This document shows, piece by piece, positions 43,264 to 52,339 of a stretch of DNA of 64,000 nucleotides (position 1 is its first letter; each line of letters opens with the position of its first letter). The notes under the pieces were generated by a model. The model was not told the origin of the DNA and made no database searches. It was given only the letters and a program-made list of their open reading frames with translations. The position numbers and the translations under genes are program-made. The DNA comes from 66-474 sp051962095 (GTDB lineage Bacteria; Pseudomonadota; Gammaproteobacteria; Xanthomonadales; Rhodanobacteraceae), in the NCBI GenBank assembly GCA_051962095.1, contig JBQCCP010000074.1:1-64000 (forward strand). The letters are read 5' to 3'.

Positions 43264-44052
43264 ATGGATCTTGATCTGACCGGTCGCCACGCACTGGTCT
43301 GCGGCGCCTCGCAAGGCATCGGCCGCGCGTGCGCCGTGGAACTCGCGAACCTCGGCGCGAACGTCACCGCCCTCGCCCGCCGCGTGGACGTGTTGAAGCA
43401 ACTGATCGACGAACTGCCGCGCGCGCACGCCTCGCAGGCGCACGATTTTCTCGTCGCCGACTCCGGCGATACGGATGGCTTGCGCGCCGCCGCGCAAAAA
43501 CTGGTCGCCGCACATCCCGTGCATATCCTGGTCAACAATTCCGGCGGGCCGCCACCCGGCCCCGCGCATGGCGCGAAGGTCGAAGCGTTCCTGGACGCGT
43601 ATCGCAAACACCTGATCGCCAATCACGTGCTCGCGGAAACGGCCATTCCCGGCATGCAGGCGGCCGGTTACGGACGCATCGTCAACATCATTTCCACTTC
43701 GGTGAAGGAACCCATCTCCGGCCTCGGTGTTTCCAACACCACGCGCTGGGCGGTCGCGAGCTGGTCCAAGACGCTCGCCACCGAACTCGCCCCATTCGGC
43801 ATCACCGTCAACAACGTGCTGCCGGGTTCGACGAAGACCCCGCGCATCGAACAGATCGTGCAGACGCGCGCACAGAAATCCGGTGTCGAGATCGCGGACA
43901 TGCAACGCGAAATGGAATCCGAAATTCCGATGCGCCGTTTCGCCGATCCTTCCGAAATCGCCGCGGTGGTCGCGTTCTTGTGTTCACCCGCCGCGGGTTA
44001 CATCACCGGCATCAACGTGCCGGTAGACGGCGGGCGCTTGCGGTCCCTGTAA
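43264..44052 (+). CDS. SDR-fold oxidoreductase lacking the YxxxK motif
   Basis: The 262-residue protein has a Rossmann fold: ALVCGASQGIGRACAVELA is the cofactor loop, ILVNNSGGPPPG the NNxG region, and IISTSVKEPISGL the catalytic Ser strand. At the catalytic Tyr-x-x-x-Lys position the sequence reads SNTTRWAVASWSK, so the Tyr and Lys are missing; related SDRs with SNxxR are known. The C-terminus has INVPVDGG. I start at MDLDLTGRHA, with GAGAAG upstream; an earlier TTG is possible. Activity may be altered or binding-only. Confidence 0.85.
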   Translation: MDLDLTGRHALVCGASQGIGRACAVELANLGANVTALARRVDVLKQLIDELPRAHASQAHDFLVADSGDTDGLRAAAQKLVAAHPVHILVNNSGGPPPGPAHGAKVEAFLDAYRKHLIANHVLAETAIPGMQAAGYGRIVNIISTSVKEPISGLGVSNTTRWAVASWSKTLATELAPFGITVNNVLPGSTKTPRIEQIVQTRAQKSGVEIADMQREMESEIPMRRFADPSEIAAVVAFLCSPAAGYITGINVPVDGGRLRSL

Positions 44053-44138
44053 ACGCCAGCTTGCACGAGCCGCCGTAAAGTCAGAAACTTCCGGCGACTG
44101 GAGGCCGGCCTGTCGCCGGCGGGGAACCCTTCCACCAC

Positions 44139-46016
44139 GTGGCGCCAGACAGAGCAGGTTTTCTTGAAGAACTGAAGCGCCGCCACGTGTGGCGCATCGC
44201 GGTCGCCTACGCCGTCGCCGCATGGCTGCTGGTGCAGGTCGCCACCCAGGTCTTTCCCTTTTTCAATATCCCGAACTGGAGCGTGCGGCTGGTCGTCGTG
44301 GCGTCGGCGATCGGATTCCCGTTTGCGGTGGTGCTGGCGTGGGTGTACGAGATCACGCCCGAAGGCGTGCGCCGCACCGTGCCCGCCGATTCGCCCGAGG
44401 CGCGCCCGGAATTCGCCAGGCACCAGATCGGACGCAAGCTCAACATGGTGATCATCGTGGTGCTGGTGCTGGCGGTGGCGTTGCTCGGCTGGCGGCTGCT
44501 GGTATTGCGGCATGCCGGAAGCACGAAGACGTCGAAAACCATCGTGCAGGCGCAGGCGCAAACGCACGGCAGACAGGCGGCCGATGCCAAGTCCGCGACG
44601 ACACCCGGCGCCTTCAACCCGCCCGCCGACACATTGGTGGTACTGCCATTCGCCAATCTGGGCGGCGATCCCAAGCAACAATACTTCAGCGACGGCATCA
44701 CCGAGGAACTCACCAACGCGTTGGGCCAGAACACCGCGCTGCGCGTGATCGCCTGGGACACCGCATCGAAGTACCGCGACGGCAAGCAACCGGCCACCGA
44801 CATCGCCAAGGCGCTGAACGTCGCCAACGTGCTGACCGGCAAGATCCTGCGCCAGGGCAGCGAGGTGCGGGTGATCGTGGAGCTGGTCAACGCCCGCACC
44901 GGCTACCAGACTTGGTCGTCACACTACGACGATTCGCTGGCCAACATTTTCCAGGTACAGGACAAGATTTCCGCGTCGATTGCGGATGCACTGAAGGTGA
45001 AGTTCGCCAGTCTCGCGCCCGCGCCCACGGTGAATCCCGAAGCACACGATCTGGTGCTGAAGGCGCGCGCCCTGGTGGATACCGCCCATACTGCAGCCCC
45101 CGTCGAGCAGGCCCGCAGCTTGTTGGAACGGGCCGTCGCACTCGCGCCCGATTATGCCGATGCGCATGCCGGGCTTGCGCACGCGTGGCTCGATCTGACC
45201 CAGTTCTCCACATTGTCGCTCAAGGATGCCGTGTTCGAAGTGCGCGCGGAAGCCGGCAAGGCGTTGGCGCTCGACCCGCGCAATGTGGAGGCGCTGGTAC
45301 AGCTTGGCAATGCGGATGCGTCGGAAGGCAAGATCGCGGGAGCCAAGACCGAGTACGAACGCGCGCTGGCGATCGATCCCAGCAATGCCGTCGCGCATAT
45401 GGATTACGGCATCGCGCTGCCAGTGAAACAATCGTTGGCACAGGAATTGGAAGCGGTGCAGCTCGATCCCCAGAACGCCACCGCGCAGTACAACCTCGCC
45501 GACACCTATCTGGACCTCGGCGAATTCCAGCAGGCGCTGACCCCCGCAGTGTCCTTGATGCGGCTCTCGCCATACAGTGGTGACAACGCGTTGCTGCTGG
45601 CGTGGACGTATTCACTGCTTCACCGTAATCAGGATGCGGTGAAAGCCTTCGACCTGGCGCAACCCGATACAGATCTGGGCAAGGCGATTGTCGCCGCGGG
45701 CCGGCTGGTCTACCAATCCTTGCTGGAGCCTCGACTGCACGGGGAAGCGATGACCGCCGTGGCCGTGTTGCGGAAACGTTCCGACCTCGACCCGACTTCA
45801 ATCTACGACGTGATCCAGCTTTATCTGGTGCTCGGCGACGACAGGACCGCGCTGGAGCTGCTGCCGCAGTTCTGCGCGGGCGCGCCGGTCGGCTGCACCG
45901 ATCTCAGCCTCAACCCGCTGTGGCTGCCGCTGCGCGGTGAGCCGCGCTTCCAGGCGTTGATGAACAAATACGGCACCGTCTCGCAGCCGCTCGCCTCGGC
46001 ATCGTCGTCGCGGTGA
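44139..46016 (+). CDS. Membrane-anchored TPR protein with FlgO/TolB-like domain
   Basis: The 625-residue protein starts at a GTG (reads VAPDRAGFLEELKRRHVWRI). Two N-terminal helices and a third near 105-125 anchor it. LVVLPFANLGGDPKQQYFSD then GITEELTNAL matches the FlgO/TolB-like domain often found behind adenylate cyclase or CadC-type regulators; here no DNA-binding or cyclase domain precedes it. At least four TPR-like repeats follow (ALAPDYADAHAGLAHAW, ALDPRNVEALVQLGN, AIDPSNAVAHMDYG, QLDPQNATAQYNLAD). The function is unknown; a scaffold or signalling role is inferred. Confidence 0.82.
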   Translation: MAPDRAGFLEELKRRHVWRIAVAYAVAAWLLVQVATQVFPFFNIPNWSVRLVVVASAIGFPFAVVLAWVYEITPEGVRRTVPADSPEARPEFARHQIGRKLNMVIIVVLVLAVALLGWRLLVLRHAGSTKTSKTIVQAQAQTHGRQAADAKSATTPGAFNPPADTLVVLPFANLGGDPKQQYFSDGITEELTNALGQNTALRVIAWDTASKYRDGKQPATDIAKALNVANVLTGKILRQGSEVRVIVELVNARTGYQTWSSHYDDSLANIFQVQDKISASIADALKVKFASLAPAPTVNPEAHDLVLKARALVDTAHTAAPVEQARSLLERAVALAPDYADAHAGLAHAWLDLTQFSTLSLKDAVFEVRAEAGKALALDPRNVEALVQLGNADASEGKIAGAKTEYERALAIDPSNAVAHMDYGIALPVKQSLAQELEAVQLDPQNATAQYNLADTYLDLGEFQQALTPAVSLMRLSPYSGDNALLLAWTYSLLHRNQDAVKAFDLAQPDTDLGKAIVAAGRLVYQSLLEPRLHGEAMTAVAVLRKRSDLDPTSIYDVIQLYLVLGDDRTALELLPQFCAGAPVGCTDLSLNPLWLPLRGEPRFQALMNKYGTVSQPLASASSSR

Positions 46017-46090
46017 TGCCCCGCTCTTCGGTGGACGGCGACCAGGACCAAACTTCCTCGCCATTCCCAGGCTTACGTTAAGCTTGGCGA

Positions 46091-47539
46091 ATGACATTTA
46101 TCACCCTCTCCAACCTGATCGACGGCAAGCTGGTCGCGCCGGAGGGCGGCGCGTACCTCGACATGTTCGAGCCCGCGACGGGCGAGGTCTACGCACGTTG
46201 TCCGGATTCCGATGCACAGGATGCCGAAACCGCGATTGCGGCAGCGGAACGCGCGGCGCCGGCCTGGGCGGCGTTGCCGGCAGGCAAGCGCGCGAAGCAT
46301 CTGCATCGGCTCGCGGGTGCCGTCGAAGCACGACTCGACGAACTCGCACGCGAGGAATCGCGCGATACCGGCAAGCCGGTGAAACTCGCTCGCAGCGTGG
46401 ACATTCCGCGCGCGGTCGCGAACCTGCGGTTTTTCGCCGAGGCCATCGCGCAGTGGCCGGGCGAATCGCACGTGGATGCGCGTGCCATCAACATCACGCT
46501 GCGCCAGCCGCTGGGCGTAGTCGGCTGCATCTCGCCGTGGAACCTGCCGCTGTATCTCTTCACCTGGAAGATCGCGCCGGCACTCGCGGCCGGCAATACG
46601 GTAGTGGCCAAGCCATCGGAAATCACGCCGTTCACGGCCTTCAGGCTGTCGGAACTCGCGATCGAATGTGGCCTGCCGCCCGGCGTGCTGAACATCGTGC
46701 ACGGCCTCGGCCCCAAGGTCGGGCAGGCGATCGTCGAACATCCGAAGATCAAGGCCGTGTCGTTCACGGGCTCCACGCGTATCGGCGCCGCCATCGCCGA
46801 GGCCGCGGCGAAGCAATTCAAGAAGGTGTCGCTGGAAATGGGCGGCAAGAATCCTGCCATCGTGTTCGCTGATGCGGATCTTTCTGATGCCAACCTCGAC
46901 GCCATCGTGCGCTCGGGCTTTTCCAACCAGGGCGAGATCTGCCTGTGCAGTTCGCGGCTGCTGGTCGAACGCTCGATCTTCGATGAATTCAAGCAGCGCT
47001 ACCTGGACAAGGTGAAGGCGCTGCGCGTCGGCGATCCGAACGAGGCGTCCAGCGATCTCGGCGCGCTGGTCTCGAAACCGCATTTCGAGAAAGTGATGGG
47101 CTGCATCGACCGTGCGAAGCAGGAAGGCGGAAAGCTATTGACCGGCGGCGACGCGGCGAAGCCGTCGGGGCGCTGCGCCGAAGGCTGGTTCGTCGCACCA
47201 ACCGTGATCGAAGGACTGCCGCAGGACTGCGCGACCAATCGCGAGGAAATCTTCGGGCCGGTGGTGACACTGATTCCGTTCGACGACGAAAACGAAGCAG
47301 TTGCGATCGCCAACGGCACCGATTACGGACTCGCCGCTTCGCTCTGGACGCGCGACCTCGCGCGCGCGCACCGTGTCGCGGAACGCATCGACTTCGGCAT
47401 CGTGTGGGTGAACTGCTGGATGCTGCGCGACCTGCGCACCCCGTTCGGCGGTGTCAAGCATTCCGGGATGGGCCGCGAAGGCGGCGTCGATGCGCTGCGG
47501 TTTTTCACCGAGCCGAAGAACGTTTGCATTGCGCGGTAA
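46091..47539 (+). CDS. Aldehyde dehydrogenase, probable 2-aminomuconate-semialdehyde type
   Basis: The 482-residue NAD-dependent ALDH has catalytic Glu in SLEMGGKNP and catalytic Cys284 in NQGEICLCSSR. The double-Cys ICLC and surrounding sequence are typical of ALDH8A1 and bacterial 2-aminomuconate/2-hydroxymuconate semialdehyde dehydrogenases, rather than betaine or succinate types. CISPWNLPLYLFTWK is the Rossmann motif region. A RidA-family gene of the 2-aminomuconate deaminase type lies 3.8 kb downstream, which supports a role in the kynurenine route of tryptophan breakdown; the upstream enzymes of that route are not here. Confidence 0.85.
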   Translation: MTFITLSNLIDGKLVAPEGGAYLDMFEPATGEVYARCPDSDAQDAETAIAAAERAAPAWAALPAGKRAKHLHRLAGAVEARLDELAREESRDTGKPVKLARSVDIPRAVANLRFFAEAIAQWPGESHVDARAINITLRQPLGVVGCISPWNLPLYLFTWKIAPALAAGNTVVAKPSEITPFTAFRLSELAIECGLPPGVLNIVHGLGPKVGQAIVEHPKIKAVSFTGSTRIGAAIAEAAAKQFKKVSLEMGGKNPAIVFADADLSDANLDAIVRSGFSNQGEICLCSSRLLVERSIFDEFKQRYLDKVKALRVGDPNEASSDLGALVSKPHFEKVMGCIDRAKQEGGKLLTGGDAAKPSGRCAEGWFVAPTVIEGLPQDCATNREEIFGPVVTLIPFDDENEAVAIANGTDYGLAASLWTRDLARAHRVAERIDFGIVWVNCWMLRDLRTPFGGVKHSGMGREGGVDALRFFTEPKNVCIAR

Positions 47540-47700
47540 GGGTGAAGAGTAAAGTCGTCCCGCTGCGCGAGACTGTAAAGAGGAAAGTCGGCGGCTGCGC
47601 CGCCTGCTAAGCGGAAGCTTCACCGCTGTCCTTTGCAGCGGACGCAGTGAGCGACTTTCCCTTTACCATTTGCGCTTCATAGCGAACGTAGTGAGCGACC
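47540..47700. repeat. Intergenic imperfect inverted repeat block
   Basis: The 160-bp gap between the ALDH and carbonic anhydrase genes contains GGTGAAGAGTAAAGTCG and its imperfect inverse CGACTTTCCCTTTACC, two direct copies of (G)TAAAG-AG-(T/G)AAAGTCG, the palindrome GGCGGCTGCGCCGCC, and two copies of CG(C/T)AGTGAGCGAC. The element reaches to within a few bases of the can start codon and may carry its leader. Confidence 0.55.
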
Positions 47701-47703
47701 CAA

Positions 47704-48357
47704 ATGCCATCACCGAAGGAATTGCTCGAAAACAACCGCCGCTGGTCGCAATCGATTCGCGCGCAGGACCCCGGATTCTTCGAGCGGCTGTCGAAGCAGC
47801 AGACGCCGAAATACCTGTGGATCGGCTGCTCGGATTCGCGCGTGCCAGCCAACCAGATCCTCGGTATCGATCCGGGCGAGGTGTTCGTGCACAGGAACAT
47901 CTCCAACCTGGTGCTGCATTCGGACATGAACTGCCTGTCGGTGATGCAGTTCGCGGTGGACGTGCTGAAGGTCGAGCACATCATGATCACGGGCCACTAC
48001 GGCTGCGGCGGTGTGGCCGCCGCGCTGAAAGGCGATCGTCTGGGCCTGATCGACAATTGGCTGCGCTACATCGGCGACACGCTGGAACGCCACCAGGCCT
48101 TGATCGACGCCGAGCCGCCCGCGCAGCGCCACGACCGCCTGTGCGAACTCAACGTGATCGAGCAGGTCGCCAACGCCTGCCACACCACCATCGTGCGCGA
48201 CGCGTGGGATCGCGGACAACCGCTCACCGTGCATGGATGGTGTTATGGTTTGTCCGACGGCTGCATCCACGACCTCGGGATGAAGATCGGCCAATTCGAC
48301 GCGCTCGAATCGGCGTACGCGAATGCACTGTCCGGATTGACCGCCACGCCCGCATGA
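47704..48357 (+). CDS. can: Beta-class carbonic anhydrase
   Basis: The enzyme interconverts CO2 and bicarbonate. The 217-residue protein is the usual Can length. Zinc ligands are Cys42 and Asp44 (with Arg46) in CSDSR, His98 and Cys101 in GHYGCGGV, the type II arrangement. The sequence NRRWSQSIRAQDPGFFERL matches the N-terminal arm of E. coli Can. The start is the ATG before PSPKELLENN; the upstream repeat block lies immediately before it. Confidence 0.95.
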   Translation: MPSPKELLENNRRWSQSIRAQDPGFFERLSKQQTPKYLWIGCSDSRVPANQILGIDPGEVFVHRNISNLVLHSDMNCLSVMQFAVDVLKVEHIMITGHYGCGGVAAALKGDRLGLIDNWLRYIGDTLERHQALIDAEPPAQRHDRLCELNVIEQVANACHTTIVRDAWDRGQPLTVHGWCYGLSDGCIHDLGMKIGQFDALESAYANALSGLTATPA

Positions 48358-48437
48358 ACGTTTTGACGCCCATCGAAGCATCGAGGTTGTTGTCCGGATA
48401 GTTTCGCCAGCCTCCACGCGACCGGTCGCATGAACCC

Positions 48438-49883
48438 ATGAAATGCCTGCGCACCCTTTGCTTCGTCACGTTGTTGCTGGCCGGATGCGCGCCCGCCGCG
48501 GTCGCGCAGGTTCCATCGATCTGGCGCGAGCAGCAGATCGAGGCGATGGACAAATCGGACGCGATCATGAAGCGCGCCCACGACCGCAAGGATCTGCTGG
48601 CGCAGTACCAGGTGATGCGCCGCGCGTATGCCTCCGATGGCAAGCCTGCGTTCCGCGCGATCTTCGGCCAGTACCTGTCGTGGTACCAGAGCTTTATCGG
48701 CGACTACAAGGATGCCGAACTCGGTTTTTCCATCGAGCAGAAGGCGCTCGCCGACGATGCACCCTCGCCGCTGGCGCAGCCTGGCTGGCATGCGGTGCCG
48801 GCGCTGGATTACCTCCCGCAACGGGCGAAAAACTACCGGGTGGTGTTCCTCAACGAAGCGCACAACATCGCGCTGACCCGCACGCTCACCGTGCGCCTGC
48901 TGAAGCCGCTGCGCGAGCAGGGGTTCAACGTATTCGCGGTGGAAACGCTTTATCCTTCCGACATCGCGGCCTTGAACAAGCGCGGCTACCCCGTGGCCGC
49001 CAGCGGCTTCTACACACGCGAACCGGTCTACGCGGAAATGGTGCGGACCGCGCTGAAGCTGGGCTACAAGGTGGTCGCGTACGAGGCCGACCCCGATCAC
49101 ACCGGCGACGCGCGCGAGGCGCAGCAGGCGGAAAACCTCTGGAAGATCCTGAAGGCGGACCCGAACGCGAAGATCGTGGTCAACGCGGGCTACGCGCACA
49201 TCCAGAAGACCGGCCAGTTCCTCGGCGCAGAATCGATGGCCGAGCATTTCATGAAGGATTCCGGCATCACGCCGCTGTCGATCGAGCAGACGATCCTGAT
49301 CCCGCACCAGGACCGTCTGATGAACCATCCGGATTACGACCCGATCGTGGACAGCCTGCATCCGACCCGGCCGATGGTGTTCATCGACAAGAACGCCAAG
49401 CCGTGGTCGTTGCGGCCGGGCTACGACGCCAGCGTGATCTTTCCGCAGGAACATTTCGAGTACGGCCGCCCCACCTGGCTGGAACTGTGGGGCGCGCGGG
49501 TGCCCTTCACGGTCAGCGGCAACGTCTGCCAGCGGCACTGGCCGTGCATGGTCGCCGCGCGCTACGCGGACGAAGGCGAGGACGCGATCCCGGCCGACCG
49601 CATGGTGCTGGACCCGGTGCCACTGACGACCATCAACGACATCAAGATCACGCAGGGCGACTACAGCATTCCGATCGGTCAGCTCTACCTGCGCCCTGGG
49701 CAGCGTTATCGGCTCACGATCAGCGACGAACGCGGGGCGCGGATCGGCAGCCAGACCATCAACGTCAGCACACCGGGCCAGTCCCTGAGCACTGCCATTC
49801 CGGACTCCTCGAATTCAGGTACCTGCAACGACGGCACGACCGGATCAACGGTCGCCCATCCTGCGTGGTGCCGAATTCCGTGA
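48438..49883 (+). CDS. Exported EreA/ChaN-like protein, first of a tandem pair
   Basis: The 481-residue protein has a lipoprotein-like signal (MKCLRTLCFVTLLLAGCAPA; lipobox LAGC). The centre has VVFLNEAHNIALTRTLTVRL and FAVETLYPSDI, the Glu-x-His and Glu pattern of the EreA/ChaN/TIKI superfamily, and VNAGYAHIQKTGQFLGAESM later, resembling the second His block. It shares about 60 percent of positions by eye with the next gene. The C-terminus adds about 25 residues (DSSNSGTCNDGTTG...) absent from the paralogue. Function of the group is unknown; haem binding or peptidase/esterase activity are both known in the superfamily. Confidence 0.75.
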   Translation: MKCLRTLCFVTLLLAGCAPAAVAQVPSIWREQQIEAMDKSDAIMKRAHDRKDLLAQYQVMRRAYASDGKPAFRAIFGQYLSWYQSFIGDYKDAELGFSIEQKALADDAPSPLAQPGWHAVPALDYLPQRAKNYRVVFLNEAHNIALTRTLTVRLLKPLREQGFNVFAVETLYPSDIAALNKRGYPVAASGFYTREPVYAEMVRTALKLGYKVVAYEADPDHTGDAREAQQAENLWKILKADPNAKIVVNAGYAHIQKTGQFLGAESMAEHFMKDSGITPLSIEQTILIPHQDRLMNHPDYDPIVDSLHPTRPMVFIDKNAKPWSLRPGYDASVIFPQEHFEYGRPTWLELWGARVPFTVSGNVCQRHWPCMVAARYADEGEDAIPADRMVLDPVPLTTINDIKITQGDYSIPIGQLYLRPGQRYRLTISDERGARIGSQTINVSTPGQSLSTAIPDSSNSGTCNDGTTGSTVAHPAWCRIP

Positions 49884-49991
49884 ATGCCGGCACTCGACCG
49901 GAACCACGCCGGTTGATGGCCATCGACGACGGCAGGATCACCAGCTCTGAAGACGCCACCTTCAATTAGTTCGGACTCCTGAGGTCCGGCA

Positions 49992-51374
49992 GTGCCCCTC
50001 ACCCATGCCGTCATGCACGACCGGCTGCTCGCCCGCGTCACCCGTATCGGCATCGTGCTGCTGGCGGCGATCAACCTGCCGGTTGCCGCGCAGACGGCCA
50101 CGGATTGGCAGCAGCGACAGTTGCAGGCGATGGACAAGGCCGACGCCGTCATGCAGCGCGCACATGCTTATCCGGATCTGCTGACGCAGTACCGGGTCAT
50201 GCGCCGCGCCTACGCAGCCGACCGCGATCCGGCATTCCGTTCCATCTTCGGCCAATACCTGTCCTGGCAATTGAGCTTCCTCGGCGACTATGTGGACGCA
50301 GAAAAGGTCTTCTCCATCCCGCATCCTGCGCTGGAGGACGATGCGCCATCGCCACTCGACCTGGCCGGCTATCGTCCGGTGCCGGCCATTGCCTGGCTGC
50401 CGAAACTGGCCGCGAAACACCGTGCGGTGTTCTTCAACGAAGCGCACAACGTCGCCCTGACACGCACCCTCACCACGAGGTTGCTGCGTGCCTTGCGCAC
50501 GGAAGGTTTCAACACCTTCGCCGTGGAAACGCTGCGTCGGACGGACATCGATGACCTCCTCAAACGCGGCTATCCCATCGAGACCAGCGGCTTCTATACC
50601 CGCGAACCGATCTATGCGGAAATGGTGCGCACCGCGCTGAAACTCGGGTACCGGGTGGTGGCTTACGAGGCCGACGAGGACCTGAACGGCGACGCGCGCG
50701 AAGCACAACAGGCGCAGCGCCTCTGGAACATCCTCAAGCATGATCCGCGCGCCCGCCTGGTGGTCAACGCCGGCTATGAGCACATCGTGGGATCGGGATC
50801 GTTCCTCGGCGCGATGTCGATGGCCGAACATTTCAGGCAGGACAGCGGCATCGTGCCGCTGACCATCGAGCAGACGTGGCTGATTCCCCACGCCGATGCA
50901 TCGCAGGACCATCCGGTCTACCGCCGGATCATCGCCGCGCTGCATCCGCAGCAGCCGCTCATCTTCATCGGGCCCGGCGACAAGCCGTGGTCGCTGCGAC
51001 CCGGCTACGATATCAGCGTGATCTTTCCCGCCGAACACCTGCGGCTGGGCCGTCCCACCTGGCTGGACTTGTGGGGACTGCGGGTGCCATTCCCCGTCAA
51101 GGATGGCATCTGCCACGACCGTTTTCCCTGTCTGGTGCAAGCACGCTACGCGGACGAAGACGACAATGCCGTTCCCGCCGACCGGATGGTGATCAATCCC
51201 GCCCCCATGATGAGTATTGGCGATACAGGTGTCTTCCACGACAATGTAAGCCTTCCCACCGGCGATCTGTACCTGCGCCCCGGCGATTACGTGCTGACGG
51301 CCACCGACGAAAACGGCCACGCCGTCGCCCACCGGGCCATCCGGGTCGTCGCGGACAAACCTTCCAAGCCATGA
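49992..51374 (+). CDS. Exported EreA/ChaN-like protein, second of a tandem pair
   Basis: The 460-residue paralogue of the preceding gene starts at a GTG (PLTHAVMHDRLLARVTRIG) or at an ATG 7 codons later. It has a signal peptide cleaved near LPVAAQ but no lipobox Cys, unlike its partner. Shared blocks include VMRRAYA, IFGQYLSW, FFNEAHNVALTRTLTTRLL, FAVETLRRTDI, VVAYEADEDLNGDAREAQQA and KPWSLRPGYD. Its stop overlaps the RidA gene start by ATGA, so the two are co-translated. Different membrane attachment of the two copies suggests divergence of role. Confidence 0.75.
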   Translation: MPLTHAVMHDRLLARVTRIGIVLLAAINLPVAAQTATDWQQRQLQAMDKADAVMQRAHAYPDLLTQYRVMRRAYAADRDPAFRSIFGQYLSWQLSFLGDYVDAEKVFSIPHPALEDDAPSPLDLAGYRPVPAIAWLPKLAAKHRAVFFNEAHNVALTRTLTTRLLRALRTEGFNTFAVETLRRTDIDDLLKRGYPIETSGFYTREPIYAEMVRTALKLGYRVVAYEADEDLNGDAREAQQAQRLWNILKHDPRARLVVNAGYEHIVGSGSFLGAMSMAEHFRQDSGIVPLTIEQTWLIPHADASQDHPVYRRIIAALHPQQPLIFIGPGDKPWSLRPGYDISVIFPAEHLRLGRPTWLDLWGLRVPFPVKDGICHDRFPCLVQARYADEDDNAVPADRMVINPAPMMSIGDTGVFHDNVSLPTGDLYLRPGDYVLTATDENGHAVAHRAIRVVADKPSKP

Positions 51375-51796
51375 ATGAAAGCATCCATACAAGCACCGCC
51401 CCCGCGCCGGTCGGCAACTATCCGCACGCACGCCGCGTGGGCGATTGGCTGTTCCTCTCCGGCATCGGTCCGCGCGCGCCCGACAGCGACAGGATTCCCG
51501 GCAACGTGCGCAATCCGCGCGGCACCCTGGTCGCCCACGACATCGCGGCGCAGACCCGCCAGGTGTTCGCGAACGTGCGCGAGGTGCTCGAGGCGTGCGG
51601 CGCGCGCTGGGAAGACCTCGTCGACGTGACGGTGTTCCTCACCGACATCGCGCTGGATTTCGACGCCTACAACGCGGTCTGGGCGGAATACTTTCCCGAT
51701 CCCGCGACCGCGCCCTGCCGCACCACGCTCGGCATCACCGCGCTGCCCACGCCGATCGCGATCGAGCTGAAATGCATCGCGCGCTTGCGCACGTAG
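51371..51796 (+). CDS. RidA-family protein, probable 2-aminomuconate deaminase
   Basis: The 141-residue protein has the YjgF/YER057c/UK114 fold. The sequence VGNYPHARRVGDWLFLSGIG then PRAPDSDRIPGNV, ARWEDLVDVTVFLTDIALDF and YFPDPATAPCRTTLGI fits the 2-aminomuconate deaminase subgroup, which converts 2-aminomuconate to 4-oxalocrotonate. The Arg of PCRTT is the conserved carboxylate-binding residue. It is coupled to the EreA/ChaN-like gene by ATGA overlap, and an aminomuconate-type ALDH lies upstream, so a kynurenine-pathway role is inferred. Confidence 0.85.
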   Translation: MNESIHTSTAPAPVGNYPHARRVGDWLFLSGIGPRAPDSDRIPGNVRNPRGTLVAHDIAAQTRQVFANVREVLEACGARWEDLVDVTVFLTDIALDFDAYNAVWAEYFPDPATAPCRTTLGITALPTPIAIELKCIARLRT

Positions 51797-51808
51797 TGAA
51801 GGCGCCTG

Positions 51809-52210
51809 TCAGAAAAGATTGATGGCCTTCGTCACGCGCGACACTTCCGCAGCCGCGAATACCAGGCCCACCACCATCACCACCACGCCCCACACGAACC
51901 AGCGCACCGTGACGCGGTAGTGCGGAACCTCGTGGTCCTCCACCTGCAGCGACCGGAACAACGCCACCAGCTGCATCAGCATCGACGCCAGCATCAACAC
52001 CGTGGAAATCACGAAGTGCCACGACCAGTTTTCCGGCGCTTCGAAACCCCAGTAACGCAGGAACGCCAGCGAAAAACCCACCAGCACCGAGATCGCGGTG
52101 ATGATGCCCGAGCGGTAGCCGTCCGGGGTGTAACGCGCGGGCTGGTCGTCTGCGGAGGGCGCCGGCGGCGCCGGGGCGCGCGGCGATTCACCTCGAACCG
52201 GTTCATTCAT
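51809..52210 (-). CDS. Small membrane protein, function unknown
   Basis: The 133-residue protein has a Pro/Ala-rich N-terminus followed by three helices: IITAISVLVGFSLAFLRYWG, FVISTVLMLASMLMQLVALF and WFVWGVVVMVVGLVFAAAEV. Charged HEVPHYRVTVR lies between the last two. No family is recognised. It is convergent with the RidA gene (12-bp gap) and divergent from the ArsR gene. Confidence 0.65.
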   Translation of the reverse strand: MNEPVRGESPRAPAPPAPSADDQPARYTPDGYRSGIITAISVLVGFSLAFLRYWGFEAPENWSWHFVISTVLMLASMLMQLVALFRSLQVEDHEVPHYRVTVRWFVWGVVVMVVGLVFAAAEVSRVTKAINLF

Positions 52211-52306
52211 GGTTTCGATTCCTCCGGATCGCCAGCCGCGCTAAAGCCTACTCTCGTTTGCCCGGCGGTACAGCGGATCGGGGCGGAGTCGTTGACAGCG
52301 CAGAGT

Positions 52307-52339
52307 GTTAGCGTAGACTAACGGTTAGTGAAGACTAAC
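52307..52339. promoter_or_regulatory. Twin operator-like palindromes at the ArsR start
   Basis: Two 16-bp boxes, GTTAGCGTAGACTAAC (52307-52322) and GTTAGTGAAGACTAAC (52324-52339), each have GTTAG/CTAAC arms around a 6-bp core, one base apart. They overlap the proposed GTG start of the ArsR gene. This is the pattern of an autoregulatory ArsR-family operator. Confidence 0.7.

Noticed and set aside
47704..48357. Carbonic anhydrase gene as part of a CO2-fixation cluster
   Set aside because: No carboxysome, RuBisCO or bicarbonate transporter genes are nearby; a housekeeping role is simpler.
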